64,000 nucleotides of DNA. Origin: Panax quinquefolius (Eukaryota; Streptophyta; Magnoliopsida; Apiales; Araliaceae). A program made the position numbers and the translations under genes. The notes under the pieces were generated by a model that was given only the letters and a program-made list of their open reading frames with translations, was not told the origin of the DNA and made no database searches. This document shows positions 11,230-23,204 of this stretch, piece by piece. Numbering within the stretch: the stretch's first letter is position 1; each line of letters opens with the position of its first letter. The stretch is taken from positions 28,491,568 to 28,555,567 of the forward strand of contig CM035170.1 in the NCBI GenBank assembly GCA_020205615.1, written 5' to 3'.

Positions 11230-11755
11230 AAGATCCAAATGATTCGACAACGATTCAAACCTCACAAGATCGACAAAAGAGTTATGCTGATCTTCATAGA
11301 AAGGACGTGGAGTTTAATATTGGAGATCATGTACTGTTACGTGTTGCTCCATGGAAGGGAGTTACAAGATTTGGAAAGAGATGAAAACTCAATCCACGAT
11401 TTGTTGGTCCATTTGAGATTCTTGACCAAATAGGAAATGTGGCCTATAGACTCGCATTACCTCCAAACATGTCTCTTGTTCATATTGTTTTTCACATACC
11501 TATGCTTCGTAAATATGTGAAAGACCCAAACCATATTATTGCTATAGAACTGTATTTAGATAGTCAAGATTTAACGTACGAAGAAGTACTTGTTAAGATC
11601 TTGGATAGGAAAGAGCATGTCCTACGCATCGAAGGTTATACCACAAGTTAAGGTTTTGTGGAGAAACCATGCTATCAAGAAATGACCGGGAGTTGGAATC
11701 AGAAATGAAAGCGAGGTATCCTCACCTTTTCGAAACACCAGGTACGTACGTCAAT
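11230..11755 (+). pseudogene. Integrase C-terminus and chromodomain of element B
   Basis: IQMIRQR- and DRQKSYADLHRKDV-like text, then the GDHVLLRVAPWKG block and the LPPNMSLVHIVFHIPMLRKYV segment at 11439-11520, which is the GPY/F-type integrase tail. After 11580 come KILDRKEHVLR and WRNHAI-type residues of a chromodomain. The region ends with the HLF-type block that precedes the polypurine tract. The chromodomain identifies a chromovirus of the Tekay/Del kind and would steer integration to methylated-histone chromatin. Confidence 0.82.
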
Positions 11756-11773
11756 TTCGAGGACGAAATTTCA

Positions 11774-11787
11774 TAAGGAGGGGAGGT
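11774..11787 (+). other. Polypurine tract of element B
   Basis: AAGGAGGGGAGG directly before TGTAAGACCCC of the 3' LTR. It serves as the primer for plus-strand DNA. The equivalent tracts are at 43604-43616 (element D) and 51809-51821 (element E). Confidence 0.8.
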
Positions 11788-14249
11788 TGTAAGACCCCAA
11801 CTTATTATAAATAAAATCGAATTTCTTCTATTTATTATTGTGAATAATAAGGTGTTAAAATGATATAATATTTTGGTTATGGGTGAAATGTGCAAATTTT
11901 TGCAAAATAAGCAAGTGGTGATAAAATAATCATTGTTGTCGAGGAATATTCGTTTGGTCGTGGAATATTCTTGTTGTCGGGGAATATTCATACGACGACA
12001 CAGTCATTAGTGGGCCCCATAACAAAATAATTGTCGGATGAAGAAAACGACAAGTTTGAGTTTTTATAAATAACGGCGTAGTTGTTACCGTTAACACTGT
12101 TGGAATACCCGGTGGTTAAAATACGAATACGCGCGGGATGCACAAAGATTGATGAATTATTGATCCTTACGTAAGAAGGCACTACTCAATAATTGTTACA
12201 AAGAATTTCTTCGCTCAATATTTTATTTTATTGATTCAATAATTGTCATATTGATATTTTATATTATTGTTGTTTCAATAATTATCATCGCATGTATTTT
12301 CCATTATCGATCAATAATTCATATTATTTGAATAATATTATTAGATAGAATTATTGGCAATGTCTAGAAAGTTCTCATCAAGGAGAGGTTTGGTCACCTA
12401 ATTGCGGCGCCCAAGAAGGAGAAATTCTTATTGAAAGCCCCTTTCCTGAAACTACCGGTTGTCATAAATGTGATTCTGTAATATTATTTATGAATAATTA
12501 ATTATTGATTCATATGATAAGGAAATATTTATTTTATGTGGATATAAATGATGGATATATTTATTTTATGTGGATAAAATGAAGGAGTTAATGTTGAGGT
12601 GTTTTATCAAGATTTTGTTTGTAGAGGTATATTAAAATCATCCGCTTGTGGATTTCGGATATTTTATATTTGGAATTTGAAAAACTCAAAGCTACAAAGT
12701 TGTAGAGAATTTGATTTCAAAAGTGTAATGGATATAAAATTCGTATTTTTCTCGATAAACGGGTATTTTCTATGAATTGTTGAAGTTTCGAAAATAAAAT
12801 GATTTTTATTAAATTTATGGGGGACCCACTTTTGGTTGGTGGAATAATACACACATGGTCTCATTGAATTCTTCCAACATGGTCACCCAAAAAATTCAAA
12901 GCATGCGTAGGAATTATAATTAATAATAATATATTTTATTATTTTAGTCTCCCATGCATGCTTTCTAACATTTTCCTATAAATAGAGGGCTAAGTTAGAA
13001 TTGAAAATCACACCGTAAACAAGTTTTCTTTCTCTCTATATTGTCGAGCGTTTTTAGTGAGTATTTATATACTTTGAGAGTTGTTGTTCTAAGTCTAAGT
13101 TTCCTTCTACTTTTCTATCCGATATTCCGATCAAAAGTAAGCGTTATTTTGAGGTAAGGGTGTTATTTTCTTCTTAAATGATATTATTTTCTTCAATATC
13201 ATTATGCCAAAATATTGGTGAACGCTTTTATCAAATTTGGAACTTTTTGTGATGGGATTACTATTCACGATACTCAAGACTATTCATTCACGTAATACGA
13301 CATATTCAAAAAAAATGAAATTTTCTTCTTTTTCTCCAAGATGTCTATTATGGTTACTATCTTTAATTGTATCCATGTTTTGGTCTTTATTTTTGAATTC
13401 GGCTTCAAAATTAGTTATTATGGAGTATTATTGATCTTGGATAAACTGTTATACGAATCCTTAATATTTGTTCTTTTGCTTCACTGGATTCATTTTCTTT
13501 AAAATATTTTTCATCATTCTCAATCCTAAATGATGATATTACTGAATATCTTTGGCCTGTAGTGCAAAGATGAATGATTAACTGATGAATATCTTTGGCC
13601 CGTAGTGCAAAGATGAACAGGTGTTGAGATGAACATGACCAACTGGTGATACAAATGAATATCTTTGGCCTGTAGTGCAAAGATGAATATTTGATTAAAG
13701 ATATATATTGATTGTTGTTACAGGGATAAAATATTGATGATGGAATTTTAAATCTTAGAAGATAGTGGAATTCTTTCTCTACTTGACTCTTCTAATGGAT
13801 TGATGTTTCACCGCAGATTGTTGATCTAAAACTTGTTGTCTATTATATTTTATCGATTTTTCCTGTTGAAGACTAATGATAATTTGTTGTATATTATCTT
13901 AGTCATAATATTCTTTATCGGGCTAGTTGAGCTCACCCTTTTCTTTTTGTTCCATTTTTCTTCTCGTGAGGTGAGAACATAGCGAGATCTAGTCGGGGTA
14001 TGGAGTGATGGTTCTAGAAAGATGTTTTAGCAAATCCTCACTATTATGTAGTAAAATAGTGTTTGAATAATTGTAATGAGGACTTATTTGAGTGTGGATA
14101 TTGTCTAGAAGACAATATTTGTATTTAAACTCACAGATGTATTGTCAATTTTGCACCACAATCAGATTATTGAAGTTGTAGTTTGCTTTATGTGCCATGT
14201 ATTTGGCGACTCGTATTGGGTGTTGTATACCTATTTTGGGGCGTCCACA
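11788..14249 (+). mobile_element. 3' LTR of element B
   Basis: TGTAAGACCCCAACTT at 11788 to GCGTCCACA at 14249, 2462 bp. It matches the 5' LTR closely but lacks the doubled start. Landmarks are CTTACGTAAG at 12176-12185, the U3 block at 12357-12450, TATAAATAG at 12977, a donor at 13154 and hairpin cassettes at 13545-13690. The acceptor-like site is damaged (CTTCTCGTGAGG in place of CTTCTCAGGAGG). Confidence 0.9.
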
Positions 14250-14348
14250 TCGAGACAAACCGATCTCGAAATTGAGGATGAAGAAGATACTGAATCCGAG
14301 AATGATATACACGTTGATTCGGATGGGTTTGATGACGTACGTAATTGA
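14250..14348 (+). pseudogene. Acidic C-terminal exon, probably of a CACTA transposase gene
   Basis: A short open stretch directly after the element B LTR encodes an acidic tail, DLEIEDEEDTESENDIHVD followed by SDGFDDVRN and a stop. It lies just upstream of, and on the same strand as, the CACTA-type exons after the solo LTR. In En/Spm elements a TNP2-like transposase precedes such a second gene, so this is most likely the end of that gene or an upstream exon ending at the GTACGTAAT site. The rest of the gene is not in the window. Confidence 0.35.
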
Positions 14349-14397
14349 AAATGAGCATTCATATTAGTATATACCACATATTATTAAACCTTACATA

Positions 14398-16882
14398 TTC
14401 ATTGTAAGACCCCAACTTTTTATTTATAAATATTGAATTTCCTCTATTTATTATTGTGAATAATAAAGTGTTAATTTGATATAATACTTTGGTTATGGGT
14501 GAAATGTGCAAATTTTGCAAAATAAGTAAGTGGTTAAAAATATTCATTGTATCGGGAATATTCGTTCTATTAAGTGGAATATTCTTTCTCGTCGGGAATA
14601 TTCGTATTTACTGCCGCAGCCCATTTGTGGGCCCTATAACGGAAAACGATCGGATGAAGAAAACGACAAGTTTGAGTTTTTATAAATAATGGCGTAGTTG
14701 TTATGGTTAACACTGTTAGAATACCCTTGGGTTAAAATACGATGTCGCGCGGGTTTTACAAAGAAGCACCAGTATTGCATTTGGTATTTTTGAATTATTG
14801 ATTCTTACGTAAGAAGGCACTACTCAATAATTATTACAGTAATTATTGTTCAATATTTTATTTTATTGATTCAATAATTGCTGCGTTGATATTTTATATT
14901 TTTGTTGTTCAATAATTGTCACTGCACAGTATCTCCATTATCAGATCAATAATTTATATTATTTGAATAATATTATTAGATAGAATTATTGGCAATGTCT
15001 AAGGAAGTTCTGTCTAGAAAAGGGGTTTGGTCACCTAATTGCGCGCCAATAAGGAGAAATCCTTATCGGAAATCCCCTCTTTCCTGGGAACGACCTGGTT
15101 GTCATAATTGTGATTTTGTAATATTATTTGTGAATAATTAATTATTGATTTATATGATAAGAAAATATTTATTTTATGTGGATATAAATGATGAATATAT
15201 GTATTGTGGTTATAAATGAAGGAATTAATGCTGAGGTGTTTTATCGGTATTTTATCGGAATAGAGGTTTTGAAAATCGTCCGTATGTGGATTTCGGTCAT
15301 TTTTCGTTTGGAATTTAGAAAAACTTAAACTTACAAATTTGTAGAGAATTTAATTTCCTATGGAATAGACATGAGATTCAGATTTTTCTAATAAAAGGGC
15401 TATTTATTATGAATTATTGAAGTTCCAGAAATAAATGTTTTTATTAAAAATATGGCGGGCCCCACTTTTGGTTGGTGAGAAATAAAATGTGCTGGAATTT
15501 ATTTTCAAAAGTGGTGGGCTTGAATAGTAACAGGTAAAGCCATCAGGTAGCAGGTTAGTCTGCTATGGCGTTCTAAGCATTTTTATATAAGTAGGGTGCT
15601 TAGTTAGAATTGAAAATCACACCAGAAACAAGTTTTCTCTCTTTCTCTCTCTATATTATCGAGCGTATTTTGTGAGTGTTTAGATACTTTATGAGTTGCT
15701 ATTCATCAGTGCAAGTTTCCTTCAGCCTTATGCCGATATTTCGATCAGAAGTACTGTTATTTTGAGGTAAGGGATGTTATTTTCTTCATAATGATGTTAT
15801 TCTTTCAATATCATTATACCGAAATATTGGTATAGATTTTATTGTGGAATTTCTACCTTTTTATGTTGGGGTTACTATTCACGTATACGACACTATTCAC
15901 GTATACGGCACTATTCACGAATACGGCACTATTCACTGAAAAATAAAATTTTCTCCTTTTTGTCCAAGATGTCTATTATGGTTACTATCTTTGATTGTAT
16001 CCATGTTTTGATCTTTATTCTTGAATTTTGCTCCACAATTGATTATTATAAGGTATTTTTGAACTTGGATAAACTAAAGTATGAATCCCTAATCTTTGAT
16101 CTTTTATCTCACTCGATTCGTTTTCTTTAAGATATTTTTCATCATCCTCAGTCCTAAATGATGATATTACTGAATATCATTGGCCTGTAGTGCAAAGATG
16201 AATGATTAACTGATGAATATCTTTGGCCCGTGAGTAAAGAGATGAACAGTGTTGAGATGAACATGACTAATCGGTGATATAAATGAATATCTTTGGCTTC
16301 AGTAGTGCAAAGATGAATATTTGATTCAAGATGTATATCGATTGATGTTACATGGATAAAATATTGATGATGGACTTTTAAATCTTAGAAGATAGTAGAA
16401 TTCTTTCTACTGACTCTTCTAATAGATTGTTGTTTCACCGCAGCTTGTTGATCTAAAACTTGTTGTCTATTATATTTTATCGTATTTTTCATGTTGAAGA
16501 CTAATGATAAATTGTTGTATATTATCTTAGTCATAATATTCTTTGCTGGGCTAGTTGAGCTCACCCTTTTCCTTTTTGTTCCATTTTTCTTCTCAGGAGG
16601 TGAGAACATAGCAGGAACTAGCCGGGGTATGGAGTGATGGTTCATGATAGTTGTTTTAGTAGTCCTCACTATTTTATAAAATAGTGTATCAATAATTGTA
16701 ATGAGGACTCCTTTTGAGTTTGTATACTCTCTATTAGACAATATTTGTATTCAAACTCATAATATATGTGTTGTCGTATTTTGCACGACAATTGTATTGC
16801 TGAGGTTGTATTTGTTTCTGTACCATGTATTTGGCGACTCGAAATGGGTGATGTATACATATTTTGGGGGCGTCACATTCAT
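14398..16882 (+). mobile_element. Solo LTR with perfect target-site duplication TTCAT
   Basis: One LTR from TGTAAGACCCC at 14403 to GGGCGTCACA at 16877 (2475 bp), flanked by TTCAT at 14398-14402 and 16878-16882. It is of the element B type. Landmarks are TTCTTACGTAAGAA at 14812-14825, the U3 hairpin at 15046-15069, TATATAA at 15594, a GAG|GTAAGG donor at 15767, ACTATTCACG repeats at 15873-15935, hairpin cassettes at 16170-16320 and a CTTCTCAG acceptor ending at 16596. It arose by LTR-LTR recombination of a full insertion, inside an intron of the CACTA-type locus. Confidence 0.93.
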
Positions 16883-16916
16883 AATCTACCATTTTGGTTA
16901 TTGCAGTAGGATATTC

Positions 16917-18299
16917 ATGGCTAGACATAGCGGTGGAGGTCGCCGAGGTGGTGGGCGATCCGACACTGGAGACGGTAGCCACAATGGAGGCTCTTCTTCA
17001 AGCGCTAGTAAGTTATCTTAAATAAGATTTAAATATATCTCAAGCTGCCTTAGTTTATGTTTATTGACTCAGTTAAATACAATTATTACATATGCACCTC
17101 GTCGATGACACCGAGGGACGAACCTCGGTATATTTGGTCGTCCACCAGCAGTGCCACTTATAGTACTGGTGGATGTCGCTTCTGAACAGTAAGTGTTAAT
17201 ATATTGTTAATATTTTTGTCACTTATTGTAAACACAATTCACATAACACATATTGTTATATTTTTTTCTGTAGTATACTAGACCCGGTGGCTAAGCACAC
17301 CCTACACGCGATCTGTTTGACGCATCTCCCGAGAGGGGGCATGCGGTTCAACTTGTATGCGCGATACGATGCCACCTTTATGCAGACCATCTTGCAGGAG
17401 TTTCACGTAAGTTAAAGCATATTATATTAATTACTATATAGTTGTATTAGGATGACAAAATCAATTGTTCCTAATTTTTAAACTTTTGTTATAGGTTTAT
17501 TATAGATTTGACCCGAGCATCTCTCAGTCAGCTGGCGATAATGTGAATGTTTCACATGTCATTATGAATTACTTTGGCTGGCAGTATGAGATGCGACAGA
17601 GGGCAGCCCGGGCAGTTGAGGACCAGCCCGGGACCACCATCAGAGATCACCTGCCTCGCATAGTCTCTGATTTAGCCTGGGAGGCTATATGTGGGCATTG
17701 GGATGCTGATGACTTCAAGAAAAAGTCTGAGCAGACGAAGAAGAACCGTGTTCAGCTCCAGATAGTACACACAACTGGTTCTCAGTCGTTCAAGGAGACG
17801 AAGATGATAAGTGCGTTGTATTTAGTTATTTAGTTGTCAAATTCTCACACAAATACTTAATACATGTTTTATGAATATTTTTATTAGGCCTTGAGGAGGA
17901 TCTTAGGCCGAGATCCTACCATTTTAGAGTTTTGGGATCGAGACCACACGCCTAAGGCCGAGCGTGCTTTGTCTCAGGCAACTTTAGCTATACAGGTAAA
18001 ACTCATCTTACTATTTAGCTTTTAGTTTTAATCGTAAATAAAATGATATAATTAACATACGTATACAAAATAAATTATAGAATCGATTTTAGAGGCTTCA
18101 GATGAGCGTATAGCTGAGCTGGAGGCTATTAGGAGGGGTTCTGAGCAGTTAGATTCTGCCACCCCTCTTCCCGATATTGTATTAGATCGGGATGGGGAGC
18201 TGAGACTATGGATCGCGTCTCAGGATCACCCTACTAGCAGTACTGGTAGATATCGAGTATTGGGTCTGCCGAGGATACCCGCATATACACTTCCTGGAG
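16917..18299 (+). pseudogene. CACTA (En/Spm) plant transposase gene remnant, multi-exon
   Basis: Several exon-like stretches with good splice borders. The first (ATG 16917 to 17007) encodes MARHSGGGRRGGGRS and a Ser-rich tail. The next, about 17092-17189, has one stop and GIFGRPPAVPLIVLVDVASEQ. Then 17275-17406 encodes HTLHAICLTHLPRGGMRFNL and FMQTILQEFH. Then 17494-17808 encodes YYRFDPSISQS through DLAWEAICGHWDADDFKKKS to GSQSFKETKM. 17888-17995 encodes RRILGRDPTILEFWDRDHTP, and 18080-18299 encodes ASDERIAELEAIRRGSEQLD. The order (Gly-rich start, W-x-x-I with KKKSEQTKKNR, a tGS-x-SF motif, then LGRDPT-x-x-E) is that of the plant En/Spm transposase family (Pfam Transposase_24). Introns are 80-90 bp. 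It is degenerate and without its element ends. Confidence 0.7.
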
Positions 18300-18381
18300 G
18301 TAATATTTTTTATGTTTCACGAACTTATCACATTATATAAATTATTATTATTAATCGAATTTGTATTTTTTTTTGGCTCCA

Positions 18382-18745
18382 GCCAGCGCCATCGTCCGAG
18401 AGCACATGTCGAATCCTCATATACACAGCCGGCTTGACGATGAGAGATCTTCCTACGGCCGATAGGGCCGTGGTTTGATAGAGTTCAGATCGATCCGATC
18501 TTTTGGCATCAGCAGTTTCCTACCAGTTCTAGTCTTCACCAGATTGCTCATGATAGTATAGCAGGGGCCTCCGTAGAGAGTACGTGATTACCGCAGGAGT
18601 AGTTTGACGCTTTCAGCGGCAAAATGCTCCGGATAGTGATTACCCTCTTGGAGGAGGCTTTTCGTCCGCCCTCGCCTACTCAAGTATTCTTATTATTTAT
18701 GTTTTTTTTCAATTAAGGCTAGCTTGTTAATTCTCACACACACAC

Positions 18746-18779
<34 letters not shown>

Positions 18780-19406
18780 ACTAATGATTTATATTTTTGC
18801 AACAGGATGATGATGGCGAGCTGGATCATGCGATGACGAAATGTGGACGGATTACATTAATTTCCATACACCGTAGCAAATATTGCTCACCACCTCGCCT
18901 CTATGATAATACTTTTACTAGTTTATAGTTCATTTGGATTCATGCGGCTGGACCCCGTGGGACCCGTAGTCTTGAAGTTTGTTCCTTCTTTCGTCTGTAT
19001 ATCTTTCAATCCGGGAAAAGTTTAGATATGTACCCAAATATTCCAGAAAGCTTTTATCTATTGCTGCGAAATGAATTTGAGTCTAACTGATTTTGAGTCT
19101 GGGAAGATGAAACAATTAGCCGAGAGGTATCTTCCGGTTCCCGAGGGTGGTCAGCTGGCTCGTCTTGGGTAGTTTCCAATTCGGAGATTGCTGTGGTGGC
19201 TTCTTATGACCTCATCCTCAGCTTTACGGTCCTCGTTTGAACCATGCTATGTACGGGGTTGTCTTCGGGGTAAAATTATGCCTTTTCCCTTTAGCGGGGT
19301 TATCTCCGGGGTGAAATTACGGTATTACCCTCATGCAAGGTTAGTAAAAGGAAATAAAATTTCGATTGTCTACAGGATGGCTAGCTTAATTGTCTTGGCC
19401 TTTTAA
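18382..19406 (+). pseudogene. 3' part of the CACTA-type locus, unrecognised exons
   Basis: After a TTTTGGCTCCAG acceptor at 18381 there is GC-richer, exon-like sequence up to about 18680, then an intron-like stretch with a (TA)n microsatellite, then further exon-like text from 18806 on. The base composition stays above the AT-rich surroundings to about 19360. The frames are broken and I recognise no domain. It probably represents the C-terminal exons of the same gene or a second fused fragment. Confidence 0.35.
18733..18778. repeat. (CA)n(TA)n microsatellite
   Basis: Short CACACACAC run followed by about 18 TA units inside an intron-like stretch of the CACTA-type locus. Such dinucleotide tracts are commonly variable in length between individuals. 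Confidence 0.85.
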
Positions 19407-19547
19407 AGAAAACCAAAAGTTGGGGAGTATAATTTTCATATGACATCTCTTACTAATTTAACCATGTCACTAATGGTTAACTAACCATCCACAATTAAGC
19501 TAACTCAAGTAAACAAAATAATGTCTAAAGGACTTGTTTGGTTAAAA
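19407..19547. other. Short AT-rich spacer
   Basis: No coding frame or repeat is recognised. It joins the end of the CACTA-type sequence to the LTR-like block that starts with TGTAATACCC. Confidence 0.4.
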
Positions 19548-21400
19548 CTGTAATACCCGCTAATTTTAATAAATTATAATATTAAGAATAAAGATTGTTT
19601 GCATATTTATTTGAATATAAATATATATATATAGTATCGGCATGTGTTATGATAAGTAGTGTAATTGATTAAGCAGGTGATAATTAAGCAATAAAGCAAA
19701 AGTGATGAGAAGCTTAGTTTAAGCTTATGGAATTATGCCTAGTGTGGCAAGGTGGTGATATGAGAAAGTACTACTTTAATTAGTGATGAAATTAATTAGT
19801 ACTATTAACAAATAAATAATTTCATAATGTGATTGACTAGTTTCTATTACTATTCATTAATTATAATGGATAATAGCATGTAAGGAGAAATCTTATATAT
19901 AAGATTTTTCATTCAATATAAAATGAGGTGTGACAATTGGAATGTAAATAATTATTATATAAACACTATATGACAAAAGTAAGCTTGACTTAAGTAATTA
20001 ACCAAGTTGTATGAAAAAGTCTTATGTGACATCAAGATGTGTGTGGGAGTAATTAAATGGGTATTTTAAACTTATGAGAGAAAATGACTTTGATTAAACA
20101 AATAAGCAATATTAAATGATTATTTTAATATCTATGTAAAATTGGAATAATGAATGTTATGGAAAGTTATATTGGTACCCAACTAATGTATATACTAGTC
20201 TAATGTAAATATTATTTGAAATAAATCAATGTACATGGATTATATAATTTTAAGTGTAATGTATGAGTGGGTGTATATGTATGCTCATTTGTGGACAAAG
20301 TGTAAAATAAACCTATGTATGCTAATAGTAATATGAAGTGTTGAGTATTAGTAATGTCCCAAAATCATAGTCCCATTTCAAAAAGTTTCAGCCGTGTGTG
20401 GCTAAAAGCCTAGGGCTCAATACTTGTTGAAAACCAAGAGGGAAATGATGACTGTGGGAAGGGGAGAAGATGGAGTTGGTGAAGCTTTTTCACCAACCTC
20501 TTGTTGCACAATGGTTCCTTTAATCTTCCATGGAAACAATCCTTAGAGCTAAATCTCCAAATGGACAATACTCCCTCTATAAATAGAAGTTCCCCCCTTA
20601 AATGTGAATTGTTGATTTCTCTAAGAATTTCTAATAGGAGTGTAAGTGTTGTTGAGCTTATACAATCTGCAAAGTGAAGCTAGAGTAGCAATTCAACTCC
20701 ATAAAAGGTATTAGCCCTCTATATGTTCTTACATTCATGTTTTGCAAAGTTCTTAGAAAAGTACAAAAATACTTGTTTTGAGTTGAAAAGTTTATGGTTG
20801 AAGCATGCTATAATGTGTAAATTGATGATAGACATTGTTAATGTGGTTAAATACGAAATCAACGAAAGTTAAACCAAGTAAATTGGTCAAGTAACGAATC
20901 CGTAATAAAGAGAATTGCTAAATGTGTTAAACTTTGGAAAAATGGCAAAAATCTTGAATTGATCCTTGAATTTAATTGTTTGTATGTTTGGAAGTGTTAG
21001 AAGCATGCTAGGGATGTTTTGTAGCAAGTTTATATCAATTATACATCATTACATTGCTGTTTGGATGGTTTTTGGGTTGAAAATTGCATAGTAGCTCGAA
21101 GCAGGGATGCATATGTTCAGTAAAAGGTTAGCCATGATCATTATGCTTACACGGGGGTCATGCAGTATATAAGGCCCGCCCCAACGGGGAGATGTTAGCA
21201 GTGGACATGCCCGCCCCGGTGAGGGCTCCTGAAGTATAAATGCCCACCCCGGCGGGGGGGGGGAGGGGGGGTGCTGTAGTAACTTAAAATTTTGTTTTGA
21301 TTGTTGCTACAAGAAGACTTAAACTAACTTAACTTAACTTAAAGAGCATACATAATCCTTAAACATGTATCAATGCATGTTGCAAGATGTTCTAGTAGGT
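19548..21400 (+). mobile_element. LTR-like fragment of a second LTR type, truncated
   Basis: Begins TGTAATACCCGCTAATTTTA, close to the TGTAAGACCCC start of the other LTRs. A TATA box (TATAAATAG) is at 20578-20586, followed by a TTCCCCCC leader and an AAAAG|GTATTAG donor-like site near 20707. Further on is a GC-rich block at 21170-21270 with repeated GCCCGCCCC and CACCCCGGCGG motifs. The same order (TATA region, donor, GC block) is seen in the solo LTR at 56052-59311. I could not find its TCACA end, so it is probably truncated. A 9-bp-stem hairpin (GTTGGTGAA / TTCACCAAC) lies at about 20474-20496. Confidence 0.45.
20578..20586 (+). promoter_or_regulatory. TATA box in the LTR-like fragment
   Basis: TATAAATAG in CCTCTATAAATAGAAG, 1.03 kb after the presumed LTR start and about 120 bp before a donor-like GT. 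It fits the U3/R border seen in the other LTRs of the window. Confidence 0.5.
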
Positions 21401-22900
21401 TTATAGTTGAATTATAACCTTTTGAAAGAAAAGTTATACGCCTTTTTGAATCTAACCTTGTGAGCATGTGTTTATAGCTTAATTAGTCTTGTAAATACAC
21501 ATGAAATGTGGACTCTAAGTATTTAGGGTATAACCCTAAGCTCAAGTCATGGCTCAACCCTAGCCAAGCCACTCCAAACCTTGGATCAACCTTGACTCAA
21601 CCCTTGGCTCACACTTAGCGAAGCCTTTCAATTCTTAACCAAGCCATACAAACCCTAAGCTTAGTTAGTCCAATTAAATCAAGTTGGATATTTTCTTTTC
21701 TAATTAGATTTTTCTAACTTTCTCGATTACGTCTCATAATCCGCTCGGTTAGCTGAAAACCCAATTTTTCGATTTTCGAAAATTCTACTTCACCACTCGT
21801 CCTCATTTCCCTAATAAACGCTATGTCGTTATTCAAAAGGTCAAAATAAAAGAAGAGGCGTTTTTAGTTTGAATAGTGTTTTTAAGTCTTTTCTCGAGAA
21901 AAGTTATTTTCCACGTACAACCTTCAAACACTCAAAAACACTCACAAAACACATCGAGGTCATAATACGACCATAAGTTACATAAAACACAAATTGTCCG
22001 TAAAAATCTCATTTTGTTAGATAATTTCTTATAAATCTTATTTATAAAGATGTTTGATCATTGCGATCATTACACATACACATCATACAATGAATTGGAT
22101 AACGCATTTAAAATGTATCATTTCACAAGAAGTCATCTTGTTCTCATTTTATTTGATTCTGCATTTTTGTCGATGTCTCATTTTCTTTTTCTTCCATTTT
22201 CTATTCATTTAGCACATGAGAGAGTTGTAATGTCGTTAAGCAAAAATACATTTTGTTCTTCCAACGTCAAAGGAATAATTCATCAAATTTCTCGAGTTTG
22301 TTAATTTGATTCAAGCTAGTTATTTTTTGCATTGTTATCCTTCATTGTTATTATAGTCTTAAAATTGTTGTAACCCGCTTTGTAGTTTGATGTAGAACAA
22401 CAATATTACCATCTGAATCGAATGGTTGACCGTTTTTTCCTTAATACTATATTCACTCCTAACTTTTTTTAGATAGGGTTATTGCGAATTTAGTCTCCCA
22501 AGATAAGACAGACCCAGATTTTACTCTGTACTAGAATTTATTGTGTAGAAACAAATTTAGTGAAAAATTATAAATGAGAGAGAAGAAAATTATAGCAAGA
22601 AAAATAATAATATTTTTTCTAAGAACTTGAGAAGGATTTAGAATAATTGAACTACTTGTTTTGGGTAGATTTAAAACATATTTATAAGTTTCCAAATACC
22701 CCTTTGAAGAGGGATGTTGAATTCCAAACATCCCTTTGAATTTGTTCACCCCTTAATTTAATGTTGTTACTTGTCTCTTTCTAACCGTTTAACATTTTTA
22801 ATCCGTTGGCATTTTTCTAACTGTTGCAATGTTAGTTGACATCTTTAAAAAAATAAAATGTTAGTTCGTTGGCATTTTTCTAACCAATAATTCTAGGGGG
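21401..22900. other. Low-copy AT-rich spacer
   Basis: No gene is recognised. 21520-21680 has loosely repeated CTCAACCCTAGCCAAGCC-type text. A short frame at 22050-22304 shows no domain and no codon bias. After 22740 there are two related stretches, GTTAGTTGACATCTTT and TTGGCATTTTTCTAACC, that recur on the far side of the fold-back element at 23220-23290, as if that element had landed in a small tandem repeat. Confidence 0.4.
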
Positions 22901-22901
22901 A

Positions 22902-23204
22902 CATTGAAGTAGCGACATTTCTAGCGACAATATTTTTTTTTGGGTTTTTTTTGTAGTACCTCTTAAAAATGTATAATATTTATTCCAATTGAAATTTTTG
23001 TAAAAAATAGTATTTTAGGTGTAATTTGGATACATATAAAAAATAGGGTTGTACAGTCTGTACAGACCTTATTTCTTGTATGTATCCAAATTACACCTAA
23101 AACACTGCTTTTTATAAAAAAAAATTCAATTGGAATAAATTCTATATATTTTTTGAGAGGTACTACAAAAAAAAAACCAAAAAAAAAATGTCGCTATTCA
23201 ATTT
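22902..23204. mobile_element. Fold-back MITE, long hairpin
   Basis: An almost full-length inverted repeat of about 300 bp. The left arm (ATTGAAGTAGCGACATTT, a T run, GTAGTACCTCTTAAAAA, TTCCAATTGAAATTTTT, TTTAGGTGTAATTTGGATAC) is mirrored by the right arm down to AATGTCGCTATTCAAT. The centre lies near 23055 at TACAGTCTGTACAGACC. There is no coding capacity. Arm divergence of a few per cent suggests a modest age. No clean target duplication is seen because the flanks continue the inverted repeat. Confidence 0.85.

Larger units (their letters stand above)
4284..14249 (+). mobile_element. Ty3/gypsy chromovirus, element B, complete but decayed
   Basis: Both LTRs, primer site, gag, protease, reverse transcriptase, RNase H, integrase, chromodomain and polypurine tract are present in the chromovirus order on the plus strand. 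The coding part is broken by many small indels, so it is non-autonomous as read. The 5-bp flanks (ATAAT before 4284, TCGAG after 14249) do not match. The element may therefore be a recombinant between two insertions, or one flank has been deleted. The right end abuts CACTA-derived coding sequence. Confidence 0.9.

Noticed and set aside
4284..14249. Element B as a currently active retrotransposon
   Set aside because: As read, every domain is frameshifted and the target duplication is missing. Activity could only be reconsidered if the indels prove to be sequence errors.
22050..22304. 84-codon plus-strand frame
   Set aside because: No domain, AT-rich text with no codon bias, and no conserved context.
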